Source: Zhengitettix transpicula
Taxonomy: Eukaryota > Arthropoda > Insecta > Orthoptera > Tetrigidae
Direction of reading: 5' to 3'
Length of the DNA stretch: 64,000 nucleotides
Assembly (NCBI GenBank): GCA_037074705.1
Contig: CM073591.1
Coordinates: 83,468,032-83,532,031, forward strand
Part shown: positions 45,275-58,668 of the stretch, piece after piece
Layout of the letters: each line of letters starts with the position of its first letter
Numbering within the stretch: the first letter of the stretch is position 1
Notes under the pieces: generated by a model
What the model saw: only the letters and a program-made list of their open reading frames with translations
Database searches by the model: none
Told to the model about the DNA's origin: nothing
Program-made: the position numbers and the translations under genes

Positions 45275-46915
45275 ATAATCAAAGTCCAGTGTAATACAAA
45301 TTAAAAAATATATGAAAATAGAAATGGACGATTTGGTATTGGAGTGGGAACAATTTACTGAGCATAAAAATCTAGGTTAACCCGTTTTCTACCAGTTCAA
45401 TAGTTTGTTTTTGGATAAAGTTAAAACTAGAGCAGACACAAAAACATAGTCTAAAACACAAATGCCGACAATAATGACAGAAAATCTCGCACGCGGGCAC
45501 CGATGGTGAGAAAGGTCAAACGAACCAACCCGTCGAAGGTGCAAAATATACTGACAACTGCTTTCAAATGTAAATCCAGGCTTCAATTTCCATGGCCGTT
45601 GGACTTGTTATGTTACATAAAACTGTTGTAAAATGTATCGCAGAAACGCGTGTGCATCTTCAAGCCCGTAATTATTGTTGACACCAGCGTAGATATGACG
45701 AGACAAACCTGGACAGTTGAAACCGCTACCTCGTCCACACGCCTGCTACGTGAATCTGATTGGATGATTACACGTAAGAACCATGTTCCGAAATGATTAA
45801 ATATGCAGCCCGACAGTCATAATTTGATTATAAAGTTAATTTGGTGTTAAAATTCGACGTTGCGTAGTTGATGGTGTCAACAAATCACGAATTAATTCAG
45901 GAATTATATTTATACGGGCTCGTGCTAATAAGATAACTACTATGTAGTAGGTAAGTTTGTTCCAAATAAAATGAGCCATTGGCATGGTATATGTTTCCCA
46001 CATCATCAACGAATATTTTATAAGCTATAAAGAAGACTATGCTTCCATGTGAACCACCCCCACCTTCCGGTTTCAGCTTGAGAGATGATTTAATGTGAAA
46101 GAAACTTATTTTATGAGTAAGAAAAATTAAATTTTTAAATTTCACGATCAATCTTTTGGGAGCAAAGAAGTGACGTTTATTACAGACCTGCAAGAAACTT
46201 CCATTTCTCTGTTTATTGGGAAACAAGCTTCCATCCTTCCACACATCAAAAGCCACGATTTTCTTCCCATCATCGGATCTTGATCTGATACATGCAGCTA
46301 TTTTTCATGCTTTTCTGGAGGACTGATATAGTATCAGGAAGATAACTTGCTGTTCTGCCGAATTGGTAGAGAAGCAGAGCTGGCTCGCGGATTTCTCGTG
46401 AATTCGAAACTGATTATCTAGAAAATCGGTAAGGGCACATTATTCAATTTCGAATCATTCATGCTCTTTGAAAGTTTAATTATTATATTTATCAACATTC
46501 GATAGTTCTAAATTAAATAATTTTTACGATTTGCTAGAAACCAAAACTTAACACGGACAGTTGCTTACCTAAATACCTGAATGTTACTAAGCTTCATAAA
46601 AATCCACTGACAAGAAAATCTATCACTTACGTATACTGTAGAAACTTCCAAAATACATTCAAAACGAATAAATTCGTGACATATTTAAGAGGATATTACG
46701 TTTTATAATGAAATTTTTGCAAGCTTCAGAAAGTCGAAATGGAAATCAGGTGCTTTATAATTTTCAGCGAACGTATATAAAAAGTGTCATGCACCAATTG
46801 AGAAAAAATACCTATTTGATGAAGATAGAACGTTCCGCTTATAGAAAAAAAAAAGCTTTTTCTTCTTCAATATAACGAAATATAGTAGCTTATTGGAACT
46901 TATTCATATATAATA

Positions 46916-46938
46916 CAGTGGTATATAATATACCACTG
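46916..46938. repeat. Perfect short palindrome
   Basis: cagtggtata and tataccactg are perfect 10-base inverted arms around a 3-base spacer, at the truncated 5' edge of the Tc1 fragment. Confidence 0.7.
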
Positions 46939-46939
46939 T

Positions 46940-47613
46940 TCGACGCTCAGACAGTCGTAAAATATTATGACCAAGATAAAAGGGTGGTATGGTCCGATGA
47001 ATCATCATTCGCATAGTTTCCTACAAATGGCAGGGATTATGTATGGAGAACTCCAAAACATGCATCCGATCCAGACTGACTGCTTCCTACAGTCAAGCTG
47101 GGGGAGGTTCCGTTATGACTTGGGCGGTTATATCCTGGTATACAGCTGGTCCTCTCATTCAAGTTACTGGCCGGATTACTTCGAATGAATGTCTGAACAT
47201 CCTCAATTATGAAGTTCTTAATATGACTAGCATATTGCTGCCAAATACCGCCATATTCCAAGATGATAATGGGCCCATACACACAACAAAAAAGGCTCAG
47301 TCTTGGTATGAGAAGCGTCAGAATACCATCAAACATCTTCCCTGGCCAACACAATCGCCAGACCTCAATTTAATCGAACCGTTATGGGGAGTTTTAGGGC
47401 AGAGAGTGAGGAGCAGTCATTTCCAACATCATTGAAGCAATTGGTGGATGTTATGGTACAAGAATGGGACAACATTCCATTGCAAGTTATTTAGACACTT
47501 TACGAATCTATTCCACGAAGAATTTCAAATCAAATGGTGGCCCAACACCTTATTGATAAATAAATATTGTGTATATTATGTCAGGTGTTTATGTTTTTCT
47601 TTTCCACCCCCTG
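46940..47613 (+). pseudogene. Tc1-like transposase, 5'-truncated
   Basis: Reads KRVVWSDESSF (first Asp), a LGGGSVMTWAVISWYTAGPL block, FQDDNGPIHT (second Asp), PWPTQSPDLNLIEPLWGVLG (Glu), then in another frame SLKQLVDVMVQEWDNIPLQV and LYESIPRRIS. That is a DDE triad of Tc1 type. Breaks are at about 46995, 47420 and a TAG near 47492. The 3' terminus is ccaccccctg at 47604-47613, followed by TA. The N-terminal DNA-binding half is absent. Confidence 0.85.
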
Positions 47614-47624
47614 TATATATATAT

Positions 47625-48262
47625 AGGATGAATCAGCACTCCGCCGACAAACTTTCAGAGGTTTATCGGGGATACCGTCCGAGTATTTTGGTATTAACGA
47701 TCCAATGTCTCCGGCGGATCGTCACTGAATTATTGCATTTCCTTTGGTTTCTTGCCCAAATTTGCTTTGTATCTGTATTGTACTGAAATTAGTGCACAAC
47801 ATTGCATCGAAGGTATGTGCTGTGTCTTGTTTCCATTCGCTCGCGGTACCTGCTGTTGACAACAATAATGTCCCTAGCTCGTTGCTGTGTTGAAATTGAG
47901 CGTGCAAGGCAGTCGATGTACATTCTACCGTGACCATGGTGGTCGGCATTTTGAGCAAGTTCTACATTTGTTACGTGCCGTATTGAACACTGACAGAACA
48001 GATTGAAGACAGTGATAAGTAGTGTACGTGTTTCGTCTGAGGGTTTGTTGAATTACTTTGTGTCGAGCGTTGTACGTTTTGGTCACTGCTGTGAAGGTAT
48101 TTTCACAGAAACAAGGCTTATTGCGGTAGCGAAACGAATAAATTATAATTACATTATTTTTCTGTAACGAGCCGCCGGAGACTGTGGGTCCTTCACACCA
48201 AAATACTCGAAGGTAACCCGAACAACCTCTGAAAGTTTGTCGGTGGAGTTCTGGCTCATCCT
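47625..48262. mobile_element. 640-bp element with about 115-bp terminal inverted repeats
   Basis: The left end aggatgaatcagcactccgc ... gtctccggcggatcgtcac is an inverted match, roughly 80 percent, to the right end finishing in ggagttctggctcatcct. Blocks such as cgacaaactttcagaggtt are exact in both arms. It starts within 12 bases of the Tc1 3' end, in a TA run. No transposase was recognised inside, so it is non-autonomous. Confidence 0.8.
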
Positions 48263-50432
48263 GCATATATTTAATAACAAAAGTAAGCATTACAAACTGA
48301 TACTAATATTTTGAGGAAACAATACCAAAAATACAGCTCAAGGATAAAAAACAACTTGCATACGTGGCATATAATAGCTTTAAAATATTGACCAAAGTAA
48401 ATAACTGATAAATCCGAACACGAATTGTAGAAAAAACTGGTTCTATCAGCAATAGATCCGACTTTTCCCCTTGAAAGTAATCAATCGACTTGTCGTTTTA
48501 GATGTTTATAGACAAGTAGATTACGAACAAGTCAGATAAGAACGAATTAAAAAATACAGACGTAATTACAGTGAAATACAGCTCTTTTAATACTATACGG
48601 GGAAAAAAAGTTTGCAGTATCTCCAAATAGCAATCCTTCGAATGAAACTTTCCCTCGCAATCCGGTATAATTATTATAGCTTGCTGTAAATAAAGTTTAA
48701 TAGTTACAAATATGTATTAAAAACGTTACGATCCACTTCAACTTGTATTTGGTTGGAAAATTAACCTTTTTTTGTTAAAAAATATGACGATTTTTCATCA
48801 TTTAGGTCGAGTCAAAAAGCATTAAATAGATATTAGATACTACAGCTGCAAATCAAGTTAAAACTTTCTTCTGTTACTCTACTTTGGAACGGTTTGTCAA
48901 GTAAAAGTAAGTAAAAATTCTTCATTCAATAAACTCTGGAAGTCTTCTATCAATTGTCTGATAATCGGTTTGAAAATGAAAAAAATCCCTGCAGTTTTAA
49001 GTGACTTACGGCAGTTTCTTCGAAATTGATCTACCACCGCTGCGAGGACAGAGGTCGAATATTTATTTGATTTATTGTTTTTCGTAGTGCCCGTAAGGCT
49101 AATGTTTTTATTGCTACTACTTCGGAACTTAGACAATTCTGTATCAGTTAGCTGATTTTGCAAATATATTTAATATTTCAGAAAAGTGGTATTATATTAT
49201 CAAACAAAAGCGTCCTAAGCCTTGGGGTTACATAATAATTCTTCCTTTTTATTTATAAACTATAGTTTACTTTTCACTACCTTGATCTCCTCTTTTTTCC
49301 CTTTAGAATCCCTTCCTATGTTATTGAAGACCTCCACTACGATTATCCTCGTGCAGCCTGACACATACTCAAAAAAATTTAAGGATAGCTGCCCTGGGTT
49401 CGAGTTTTATGCCCTAGTCCGTTAATTCAGTTTCATAGCCTTTAGAGCTGAGCTTTGAATGAAAACATTTCTTCGGTTCCTCAAAAAAATGACCTATTAA
49501 TTTTTATTTACAAATAAATAGTGCATGAACTTTTGCAATCGTCCAATATTTTCAATAATTACTACCGCGCGTTTTTATTTTGAGTTCTATTTTGCATCCA
49601 ATCTTCAGTTGATTTTTTGATGATTCTTTCACGCATAATTTTAAGAACGTATTTATCACGTGAAAAAGGTATTTATATATTGTATATAAGGTCTATATAT
49701 TTTGTAGAGTATGCCAATGTGTAATGAAAGTTTTATTTAATAATTTTCCTTGATACTATTGTCGGCGTAATTCTGAGGCTAGTAAATGACATGCAGTGTG
49801 GTGCAAGAATGACGAGACCGGAAATGTTTCCACTCTATTATTGTCGGCAAACAGTGTGTAATACGCCGAAATTTGGAAAAACATCAGCGAGTTTTGGGAG
49901 CCTAACCGGCTGAGGTCATGGCGAGTGTAGTCTTGGAGCTCCAACGATACAGTTGATATTCAGTCTGGTTTGGGAGCTCCAACGATAATGTTCATAATAA
50001 AGTGTGTGTTTGAACTTTTACATATGATAGTCAGAGTTAAGTCTAGTTTTGGAGGCCAGCCGAGGATAACTATAGCTAAGGGTGTTCTCGCGACTAAATA
50101 AGTAGCGAAATTTAGCAAAGTCTATGCTGAATAAAGGTTAAAAATGTCATATTCAACGTGTGGTATTAAAGTACTTTTAAAGTAAAGCAGAGAGATAACA
50201 AGTAGGACGAAGTAAAGTTGTTGGAGATGTGTCCCGTGGGCAGTGAAGTGAACAGTGTAAAGGCCAGTTGATTAACTTTTTCTTGAAAAGGAAATAAATG
50301 TGAAGAGCAATTAATACGGTATCAGAGCAGCTCTAATAAAAATAGTATGTAAAAACCTTATATTGTAAACTTTTATATAAATATGATTACCGTCAGATTT
50401 CTCTAGATTTATTTAGATTCTTTTATATATAA
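48263..50432. other. Intergenic stretch, nothing recognised
   Basis: No domain, terminal repeat or tandem structure seen. A short direct repeat (gggagctccaacgata type) occurs near 49935 and 49974. Confidence 0.4.
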
Positions 50433-52814
50433 CTAGCTGGGTGCCCGGCGTTGCCCGAGATGTCAATTATCTATAACCATAGATAAGACTCCAATTTTGG
50501 TTACTTTTGAGCTATTTTTATGTAAAGCTCCTCGAACCCTATCCCTAAATGTGCTCACCTCACATGCTGAAGGGGGATGAAGTCATTGACTAAATATATC
50601 GGCCGTTTTTACATGTTAGAAGATGACTACCCCTACAAATATGCGATAATGAAAAAGAATGTATTCCATGCAAAAATCGGCCGATTACATTGTCTGAAAA
50701 TTTATTCCCCCGGCCAACACCTCCCAAACCCGTCGCGTTACCCATGTTGTCACAATTAGATTCAGCGACATTCATAGTCTCGGAATTGATTCGAATCTTG
50801 GTTGTTTTTGCGGGATTTTATTTAACGTACCTCCACGCCACCCCTAAGCTTGCTCCCCTCACAGGGGTTAAATTATACACAAACAACATCGGTATAAATA
50901 CTTTCAAAGTAATTAACCCCAGAAAATAATTTTCGCAAATATCGACCATTTAACATGTTTGAAATTTTTCACCCCCGACCACTCCCGCTTCGGGGACTTA
51001 AACGGTCAAGTTTAATGTCATAATTAAACTCAGTGACAATCCTGATAGTTTCTGGTTTATTTTTATCTAATGCTACTTCCACGCCAACCCTTAAGGGTGC
51101 ACCCTTCCGAGTCCGAAAGGGGTTGAAATTATACACAGAGAACATGTAGGGAAATTTTATTAATATAATTCATCCCGAAATATATTTAATTGACGAAAAA
51201 ACAACCGGTCAACTCATCCCAACTCAGCCGATACCCGCGCGTTTTCCAGACTGTCATAAATAAATTCAGCAACATCCATTACCTTCGATTTGACTCGAAT
51301 CTCGGTTGTTTTCCCGTTATTTTCAAGGAAATTAATTAAACTCAGTGACAATCCTGATAGTTTCTGGTTTATTTTTATGTAATGCTACTTCACGCCCACC
51401 CTTATGCACCATTATGAGTCCGAAAGGGGTTGAAATTATACACAGAGAACATGTAGGGAAATTTTATTAATCTAATTCATCCCTAAATATATTTAGTTGA
51501 CGCAAAAAACAGCCGGTCAACTCATCCCAACCCAGCCGATACCCGCGCGTTGTCCAGATTGTCATAAATAAATTCAGGGACATCCATTACCTTCGATTTG
51601 ATTCGAATCTCGGTTGTTTTCCCGTTATTTTCAAGGAAATTCCCTCCAGCCCAACCCCTATCATGCCTACAAACAACATAGGTAGATATACTATCAACGT
51701 CAATGGTCCCGGAATTTATTTATTCCACGCTAATATCGATGATTTAACATGTTAGAAATTTTCCATCCCATCCATGCCCGCCCCTTGGGGATAAATGGCC
51801 AATTTGATGCTATAATTGAACTGGATGACATCCATAACATTGGATTTGACTCCAATCTCGGTTGTATTCGCGTTATTTTATTGCAGCGTTCCCCCACCCA
51901 ACACCTAAAAGTGCTCTACTGATAATCCCGACCCGCTTCTGGGGGTGGTAGACGCGTCTCACCCTAACAGTCGGTAGAAACACTATTAATATCTGTGACC
52001 CCAAAAAATATTTATCCGACTGAAATATAGACTGTTTTAGCATGTTTAAATATATCAACCCCCGTCCACCCCCGCTTCTGGGGGTGGTAGACGCGTCTCA
52101 CCACGACAGAGTTTGTTTCCTGGTCGCAAAGAACACGTGTACGAAATTTGGTGAAATTTTCTCCAGCGGTATAGATTTGTATTCTCCACCCCAAACGCTA
52201 GGGGTGCTCTTTCCCTAGGGTGTAGAGGTTGAAAATTATATTCAGATATCATCAGTGGAAACACTATAAATATCTCTGACCCCTAAAAATATTTATCCGA
52301 CTGAAATATCGACTGTTTTAGCATGTTTAAATATTTCCACCCCCGTCCACCCCCGCTTCTGAGGTTGGTAGACGCGTCTGACCCCGACAGTGTTGTTTTG
52401 CTGGTCGCAAAGAACCCGTGTACGAAATTTGGTGAAATTTGCTCCAGCGGTGTAGATTTGTATTCTCCACCCCAAACGCTAGGGGTACTCTTTCGCCAGG
52501 GTGTAGAGGTTGAAAATTATATTCAGATATCATCAGTGGAAAGACTATAAATATCTTTGACCCCTAAAAATATTTATCCGACTGAAATATCGACTGTTTT
52601 AGCATGTTCAAATATTTCCACCCCCGTCCACCCCCGCTTCTGGGGTTGGTAGACGCGTCTCACCCCGACAGTGTTGTTTTCCTGGTCGCAAAGAACACGT
52701 GTACGAAATTTGGTGAAATTTTCTCCAGCGGTGTAGATTTGTATAACGAACATACAAATATACAAACATACAAATATCCAAACATACATACACTCATTTT
52801 TATTTATAAGATTA
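50433..52814 (+). repeat. Interspersed element with tandem 280-bp units, array 1
   Basis: Starts ctagctgggtgcccggcgtt and ends in catacatacactcattttta, then tttataagatta. The 3' half consists of tandem units with gactgttttagcatgttyaa at about 52032, 52313 and 52593 (281-base spacing). Each unit carries ccacccccgcttctgggg, tggtagacgcgtctcacccc and gaaatttggtgaaattt. Upstream units are more diverged (gatagtttctggtttatttt at 51048 and 51357). No ORF has a recognised domain. Confidence 0.8.
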
Positions 52815-53169
52815 AGTGTAATAATTATTTATATTAAGCCCTTTCGTTCTGGTTGAAAAGGGATTATTAATGGATTGATTTATATGGTTTAGGATTTTGA
52901 GAACAATTGTTCTAATAATGTAGATTACGTGGATAATATTTTCATTGAAGTTGTAGTAAACTAAATTATAAACTACGTTAGCATGTAGAGTTTTTGTTAC
53001 ATGTATTTGTCCGTGATTATTTGTTGCTTTATTTCTTCTCAATAATACAACTTCAATTACGGAATAAATGTAAAATTATGTTTATAACAATTTATAATAT
53101 AAAAACTTTTTAAAAGAGTATAAAAAGCAATGGTTCTGAAACACTTTTATTTTTGATTAAACGTCGTTA

Positions 53170-54807
53170 TTAATGGAAACAACATAGGATAAAATAGTAT
53201 GAACAACACCACCCCTAAATATACTACTTTCCCGTGGTGGAAAGGGTTGAATTTTTACTCATATCACATCGGTAGAAACACTATCAATCTAGTTTATATA
53301 TAAACACATAACATTTTGGCAGTTTTAGAATAATAGACAATTCTCACACCCAGCCCTAAGCAAGCTCACCCCTAATGTCTAAAGGGATTTATATTTTCAA
53401 CAACATCCGTTGAAATAGTATTCACGTAATTCTCCCCCAAGAACGCACAAGAACTGACTATTTATCTCCCCCTCCAACCCCCACCCTTTCAGGTTAAATG
53501 GGCAATTAAAAATATTTATCCGAAGTAAACTCACTGACATCCATAACCTTCGATTTGACTCCAAACTCGGTTGTATTCGCGTTATTTTTCTGTAAAGCAA
53601 CTCCACCCCAAACCCTAAGGGTGCCCTTTTCCCAGGGCGTAGGAGATGAATATTATATTCAGATAACATCGGTAGAAACACAATCAATATCTTTGACCCC
53701 GAAAATATTTATCCAAATCGAATACCTGCTGTTTTAGCATGTTTAAGTATTTCAACCCCCGTCCACCCTCGCTTCTGGGGTTGGTAGACGCGTCTCACCC
53801 CGACAGTGTTTGTTTCCTGGTCGCAAAGAACCCGTGTACGAAATTTGGTGAAATTTGCTCCAGCGGTGTAGATTTGTATTCTCCACCCCAAACGCAAGGG
53901 GTGCTCTTTCCCCAGGGTGTAGAGGTTGAAAATTATATTCAGATATCATCAGTGGAAAGACTATAAATATCTTTGACCCCAAAAATATTTATCCAAATCT
54001 AATACCTGCTGTTTCAGTATGTTTAAGTATTTCAACCCCCGTCCACCCCCGCTTCTGGGGTTGGTAGACGCGTCTCACCCCGACAGTGTTGTTTTCCTGG
54101 TCGCAAAGAACCTGTGTACGAAATTTCGTGAAATTTGCTCCAGCGGTGTAGATTTGTACTCTCCACCCCAAACGCTAGGGGTGCTCTTTCCCCAGGGTGT
54201 AGAGGTTGAAAATTATATTCAGATATCATCAGTGTAAAGACTATAAATATCTTTGACCCCTAAAAATATTTCTCCGACTGAAATATCGACTGTTTTAGCA
54301 TGTTCAAATATTTCCACCCCCGTCCACCCCCGCTTCAGGGGGTGGTAGGCGCGTCTCACCCCGACAGTGTTTTTTCCTGGTCGCAAAAAACACGTGTACG
54401 AGATTTGGTGAAATTTGATCCACCGGTATAGATTTGTATTCTCCACCCCAAACCCTAAGGGTGCCCTTTTCCCAGTGTGTAGGGGGATGAAAATTATATT
54501 CAGAAAACATCGGTAGAAACACCATAAATATCTTGGATCCCTAAAAATTATTATCCGACTAAAATATCGGCTGTTTTAGCTTGTTTAAATATTTCAACCC
54601 CCGTGCACCCCCGCTTCTGGGGGTGGTAGACATGTCTCACCCCGACAGTGTTTGTTTCCTGGTCGTAAAGAACACGTGTACGAAATTTGGTGAAATTTAC
54701 TCTACCGGTGTAGATTTGTATAACGAACATACAAATATACAAACAAACAAACAAACATACAAACATACAAACAAACATACATACACTCTTTTTTATTTAT
54801 AAGATTA
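53170..54807 (+). repeat. Interspersed element with tandem 280-bp units, array 2
   Basis: Units with ctgttt(t/c)ag(c/t)(a/t)tgtttaa recur near 53731, 54009, 54289 and 54570. The end (aacgaacatacaaatatac ... ttttttatttataagatta) is the same as in array 1, so this is a second insertion of the family in the same orientation. Its 5' head is missing. 350 bp of unrelated AT-rich DNA lies between the arrays. Confidence 0.8.
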
Positions 54808-55595
54808 GTTATTGTAGACGTAATTAGTATTTTTTGTAACTCTTTCGGTGCTAATTTCAAATCAGTATAATTATTAGAGACCCAGTAAACAGCCCTGATG
54901 TTTTGAGTCTCAGTAAAAGCTGGGGCATTTTTTTAAAAAAAAATAAGTACAAAAATTAAATTAAATATCAATTTGTAATAAATTTTTACTTTTATCTGTA
55001 AAGAGTTGTGATAATTCAATAAAAAAACCTGTTCATTATCTTTCCTTTTAAATCGAATACTACATAGTTTAGTCGCAACGTGATGGCTTTAATTTTCATT
55101 AATTTGTATATTGCAATATATATTACATAATATTTCTCTTGATTTTTTTAAAGTCTTGAGTAATAATATGTCATGTCCATTACAATATTTGCCACGACTG
55201 AGTTGAATGAAGGCATATAAATGAATACTGCAGTAATGTTAAATACAGATTCAGAAAGGTAATTGGTCTTCTACTAAGACACACTCAACACTTTAAACGG
55301 CGGTGACATTCGTCAGTCACTGAGAGAATTAGCAGATGCGATGAACTGCGACATTTGCTTCCTACAGGAAAATTTAAAAAATCCAACGTGTGTAGTTACC
55401 GCAAAAACAAGCGGCCTCTAGTTATCTCGTGGACAAAATCGATCATGCCTATCCAATTTTGTTTCTGCTGAATAAAATAGTAGAGTCACCGTTCCAAAAT
55501 TTCTCCGCATCGACGTAAGATGGCTTCGTCTGGTGTGATTACAAAAGGCGTTGTGTACTACGAATTGCTTCTCAGGAATGTAACCATTCGTTAAC

Positions 55596-55699
55596 TGCTG
55601 GCATGTATTGACAACTCAGACGGTTTAAAGAAGCAATTGAAGAAAAGTGCTGGCATGTATTGACAACTCAGACGGCTTAAAGAAGCAATTGAAGAAAAA
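55596..55699. repeat. Two tandem copies of a 52-bp unit
   Basis: tgctggcatgtattgacaac recurs at 55596 and 55648. The copies differ by one visible base (ggttt/ggctt) and by an A near the end. Confidence 0.85.
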
Positions 55700-55799
55700 T
55701 GACCTAGAAGACTGCACCTAGAACTCCTCCAACAGGATAGCAAACGATCCGTCGCCGCTAAAATTAAGAAGCAGAAGCTTTGTAGGGAGAACTGGTCAA

Positions 55800-56022
55800 T
55801 GAACGGCGAGGGGAAAGCTGCGACCTCACAGCAAACCCCTCTCCCACCATCGGAAGGGCGACCTACCTGATGCAGGTTTTTCTAGGGTTTTTCCTGCATA
55901 GCTTTTAGGCGAATTTCCAAGTAGGATCCTTAAACCATAACCAGGGGGTCCTAGTTAACCCTTCCTCTACCTTTCCGCATTCCCCCTTTCACTCAGTTTC
56001 CTATATTATAAGAGGAGAGTTG
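55800..56022 (+). mobile_element. Poly-A retroposon family, copy 3 (internally deleted)
   Basis: Aligns with copy 2 from ggcgaggggaaagctgcgac to ataagaggagagttgcc. It lacks the block between ggaagggcg and acctacctgatgcagg, and has lost the 3' tail. Confidence 0.65.
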
Positions 56023-56679
56023 CCTCAAACAGTATACATATTCATCTGTTTGAGGCGATTCCACCACAACGTCCATATCGTCCAGTTTTTTTTGTCTCGG
56101 ACTTACAAGGTTCCGATCTCTTTCTTACAATATTACAGGGAATACTGCCAATTAATTGTCAATTGGGGCAATTGATCTCGTTGTTTGGAAATTTTCAAAT
56201 AGCAAACACGTGCCATTAGAATATGCTAGAGAAAACTGCAAACCTTTCTTCAAAAACCTTAATATTTTGACTCTATAGCATGAATATTACAAATGCTCAA
56301 ATTTGTCAAACGGAATAAGAACCAGTTCGTAAATAACGGTAATAATCATGCCCACGACACGGGGAACTGTTCAGCTCTCAGATCAGATAAACAGGGCCTT
56401 AGTTTCGATGATTCTAGAGTACGCTATTCAGGTATAGCGTTACTCAAAACCCTTCCTTTAATATGTAAAGAACATCAGCAAATATAACACAATGTGCTAG
56501 GCAGAGTAAAAATTTACTTATAAGTGTTATTTAGTTACACATTGCAAGTAATTAGGATAATTTGTGTTGTAGTTCGTATCAGTCTAACGTATGATGTATA
56601 CTGTTACTCATTTATTATTTATATAATTGCTTATGTAAAAAGCTGTGACGAATCCTATTTCCTAATAACAGGGCTAACG

Positions 56680-56997
56680 GAGAATAAATCTAACTACTTC
56701 GATAAGGACGATGGGTTAGGAACAAGGATCGACTTCAACTCCAAACAAACAATTTTCTACAGACATGAAATAAGAACCTACCTCAGAGAATAAATCGAAC
56801 TACTTCGATAAGGACGATGGGTTAGGAACAAGGATCGACTTCAACTCCAAACAAACAATTTTCTACAGACATGAAATAAGAACCTACCTCAGAGAATAAA
56901 TCGAACTACTTCGATAAGGACGATGGGTTAGGAACAAGGATCGACTTCAACTCCAAACAAACAATTTTCTACAGACATGAAATAAGAACCTACCTCA
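56680..56997. repeat. Three tandem copies of a 106-bp unit
   Basis: gagaataaatc.aactacttc begins at 56680, 56786 and 56892. The copies are almost identical (one T/G difference in unit 1). 106 is not a multiple of three, so the open frame at 56524-56793 shifts from unit to unit and is not evidence of coding. Confidence 0.95.
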
Positions 56998-56999
56998 GA

Positions 57000-58668
57000 T
57001 TTGGAACTGTGTCAAAGAAAATGGATGATAATATATTACCGATTACGTTTTTTACATATTAGTAAGAAAAAGTTACGTCACATCGAAACACTAAGAACGT
57101 TTGTATCAAAACAATGAAGAGACGAAATGTCCGGTGATGCATAGATGTCGTGTTTTTTTATATCATATACGTCTGCTTTCGTGTCAGTGGATCAATACAT
57201 GCTCACAATTTCGTGATTAACTTTTCCTTCCCAAGAGCACCAGCAAGAACAACGAGTTGCAAATGTAAGAGTCGACGCTCCAGTTACAGTCGATTTGTAT
57301 CGTCGTATTTTCTGGATCATAATTACTTTGTCACTTTCCGCGATGAACGTCGTTTGAAAAAGTGTCAGTAGTGTACATATTTAATGAGCTGTGTGACAGT
57401 TTTTTCTTGAAGAAAGTGGCGATGTAAAGTATCTTTTCTTTTTAATACTTTTGAGTGATATTGCTCAAGCAATAAAGAGAGAAAAGATTGCTCTCCAAGG
57501 TAATAAATTGAAGTAAGAGGACAAAATTCAATCGATGAGCCTTCAGTAAAACGATCCGGACCATCCAAGCACCACTCAAAGTACACCAAAGCCTGATGAA
57601 ACAGCTTCTAATAGATCGGAATAAAGACCGGTCGCATATTGAATAAATATCACAAAAACACTCTTTCTTTCCATAGAAAAAACTTAATTTTAATCGATCA
57701 GACAACTTATAAATGACTCATTTCACAAATACTTAGAATCCAGATTTTATTTTGGGAGTAAAAACTTTCCGAACGACAAGAACAGACACACAAAATTCGT
57801 CGAAAACATACATTTCCATTTCCACAGACTTGATTTAAAGACCATTATCGGAACTTTCCAGGGAACGGTCCTAAGAAGTGCACATTTTCACCCCGACCTA
57901 AAAAGGATGGAAGTCAGTAACCAAGAAAGGAAACCTGCTGCACTCATGATCGTCGATTACTGGAATATTTTATTACGAGATAGGAGATTTTCATGTCGAG
58001 CATTTTTACTTTGAATTATAACGCGTGATCCGTAAGAATATAAATATTATACTTTCAACTTCAAATACCCTGAGATTTTACTGCCGATCAAACAATGGAT
58101 GAGGGATATACGTTTAAAATCCAAAGCTTATTGTAGTTGCTTATAAATTTAAAATTTGTGGGATCAAATGATATATATGTGCGAAGAATCAAATTATAAG
58201 AAAATGAAATAAATAAGGAATGTAATGTATTGGCAAGACGGGGCGAGGTAAGGCACGGAAGGGTTTCACGCGTGTGGAGGCGGCGTGAGGCGTCCACGCG
58301 GAAACCGCAAGCAAGGTCACGCAAGGTGATGGACCCCGTCCGGGGTGAATGAGATGCGACAGATTTTTGGGTGAAAAACTGTGCCATTAATATACATGCT
58401 GCACCGGCACCCGCGGCCGCGCCTTACGTAAGAACAATCGCCGATGTCGACCTCAGTACGGACCCAGCCACGTGACCGCATCGTAATGACTCGTGACGCC
58501 TGCGAATGACTGCTAAATGCCTTTACGATTTTTACGGAGCTCCATGGGATGCTAAATGTGGCCTCGCGTGTCGAGAGTCCACAGCAATACCTCCTTAAAT
58601 GGGATCTCTAAAAGCGATCGACTTCATCATCCATCTATTGTTTAATAGCTTTTGAAGTTTACTGACGA
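57000..58668. other. Intergenic stretch, nothing firmly recognised
   Basis: Short frames overlap on both strands without family resemblance. A CpG-richer block at 58230-58520 holds a CACGTG near 58470. Confidence 0.4.

Noticed and set aside
45897..46256. 119-codon minus-strand frame with a GGGG run
   Set aside because: Reads smoothly in two frames, but no family, start context or splice site supports coding.
46345..46415. tRNA-like A/B boxes (tggtagagaagcagagct; aattcgaaac)
   Set aside because: B box is poor and no stems close; not enough for a SINE or tRNA call.
52604..54802. Many 60-75-codon frames on both strands of the 280-bp arrays
   Set aside because: They repeat only because the units repeat; frames break between units and no domain is recognised.
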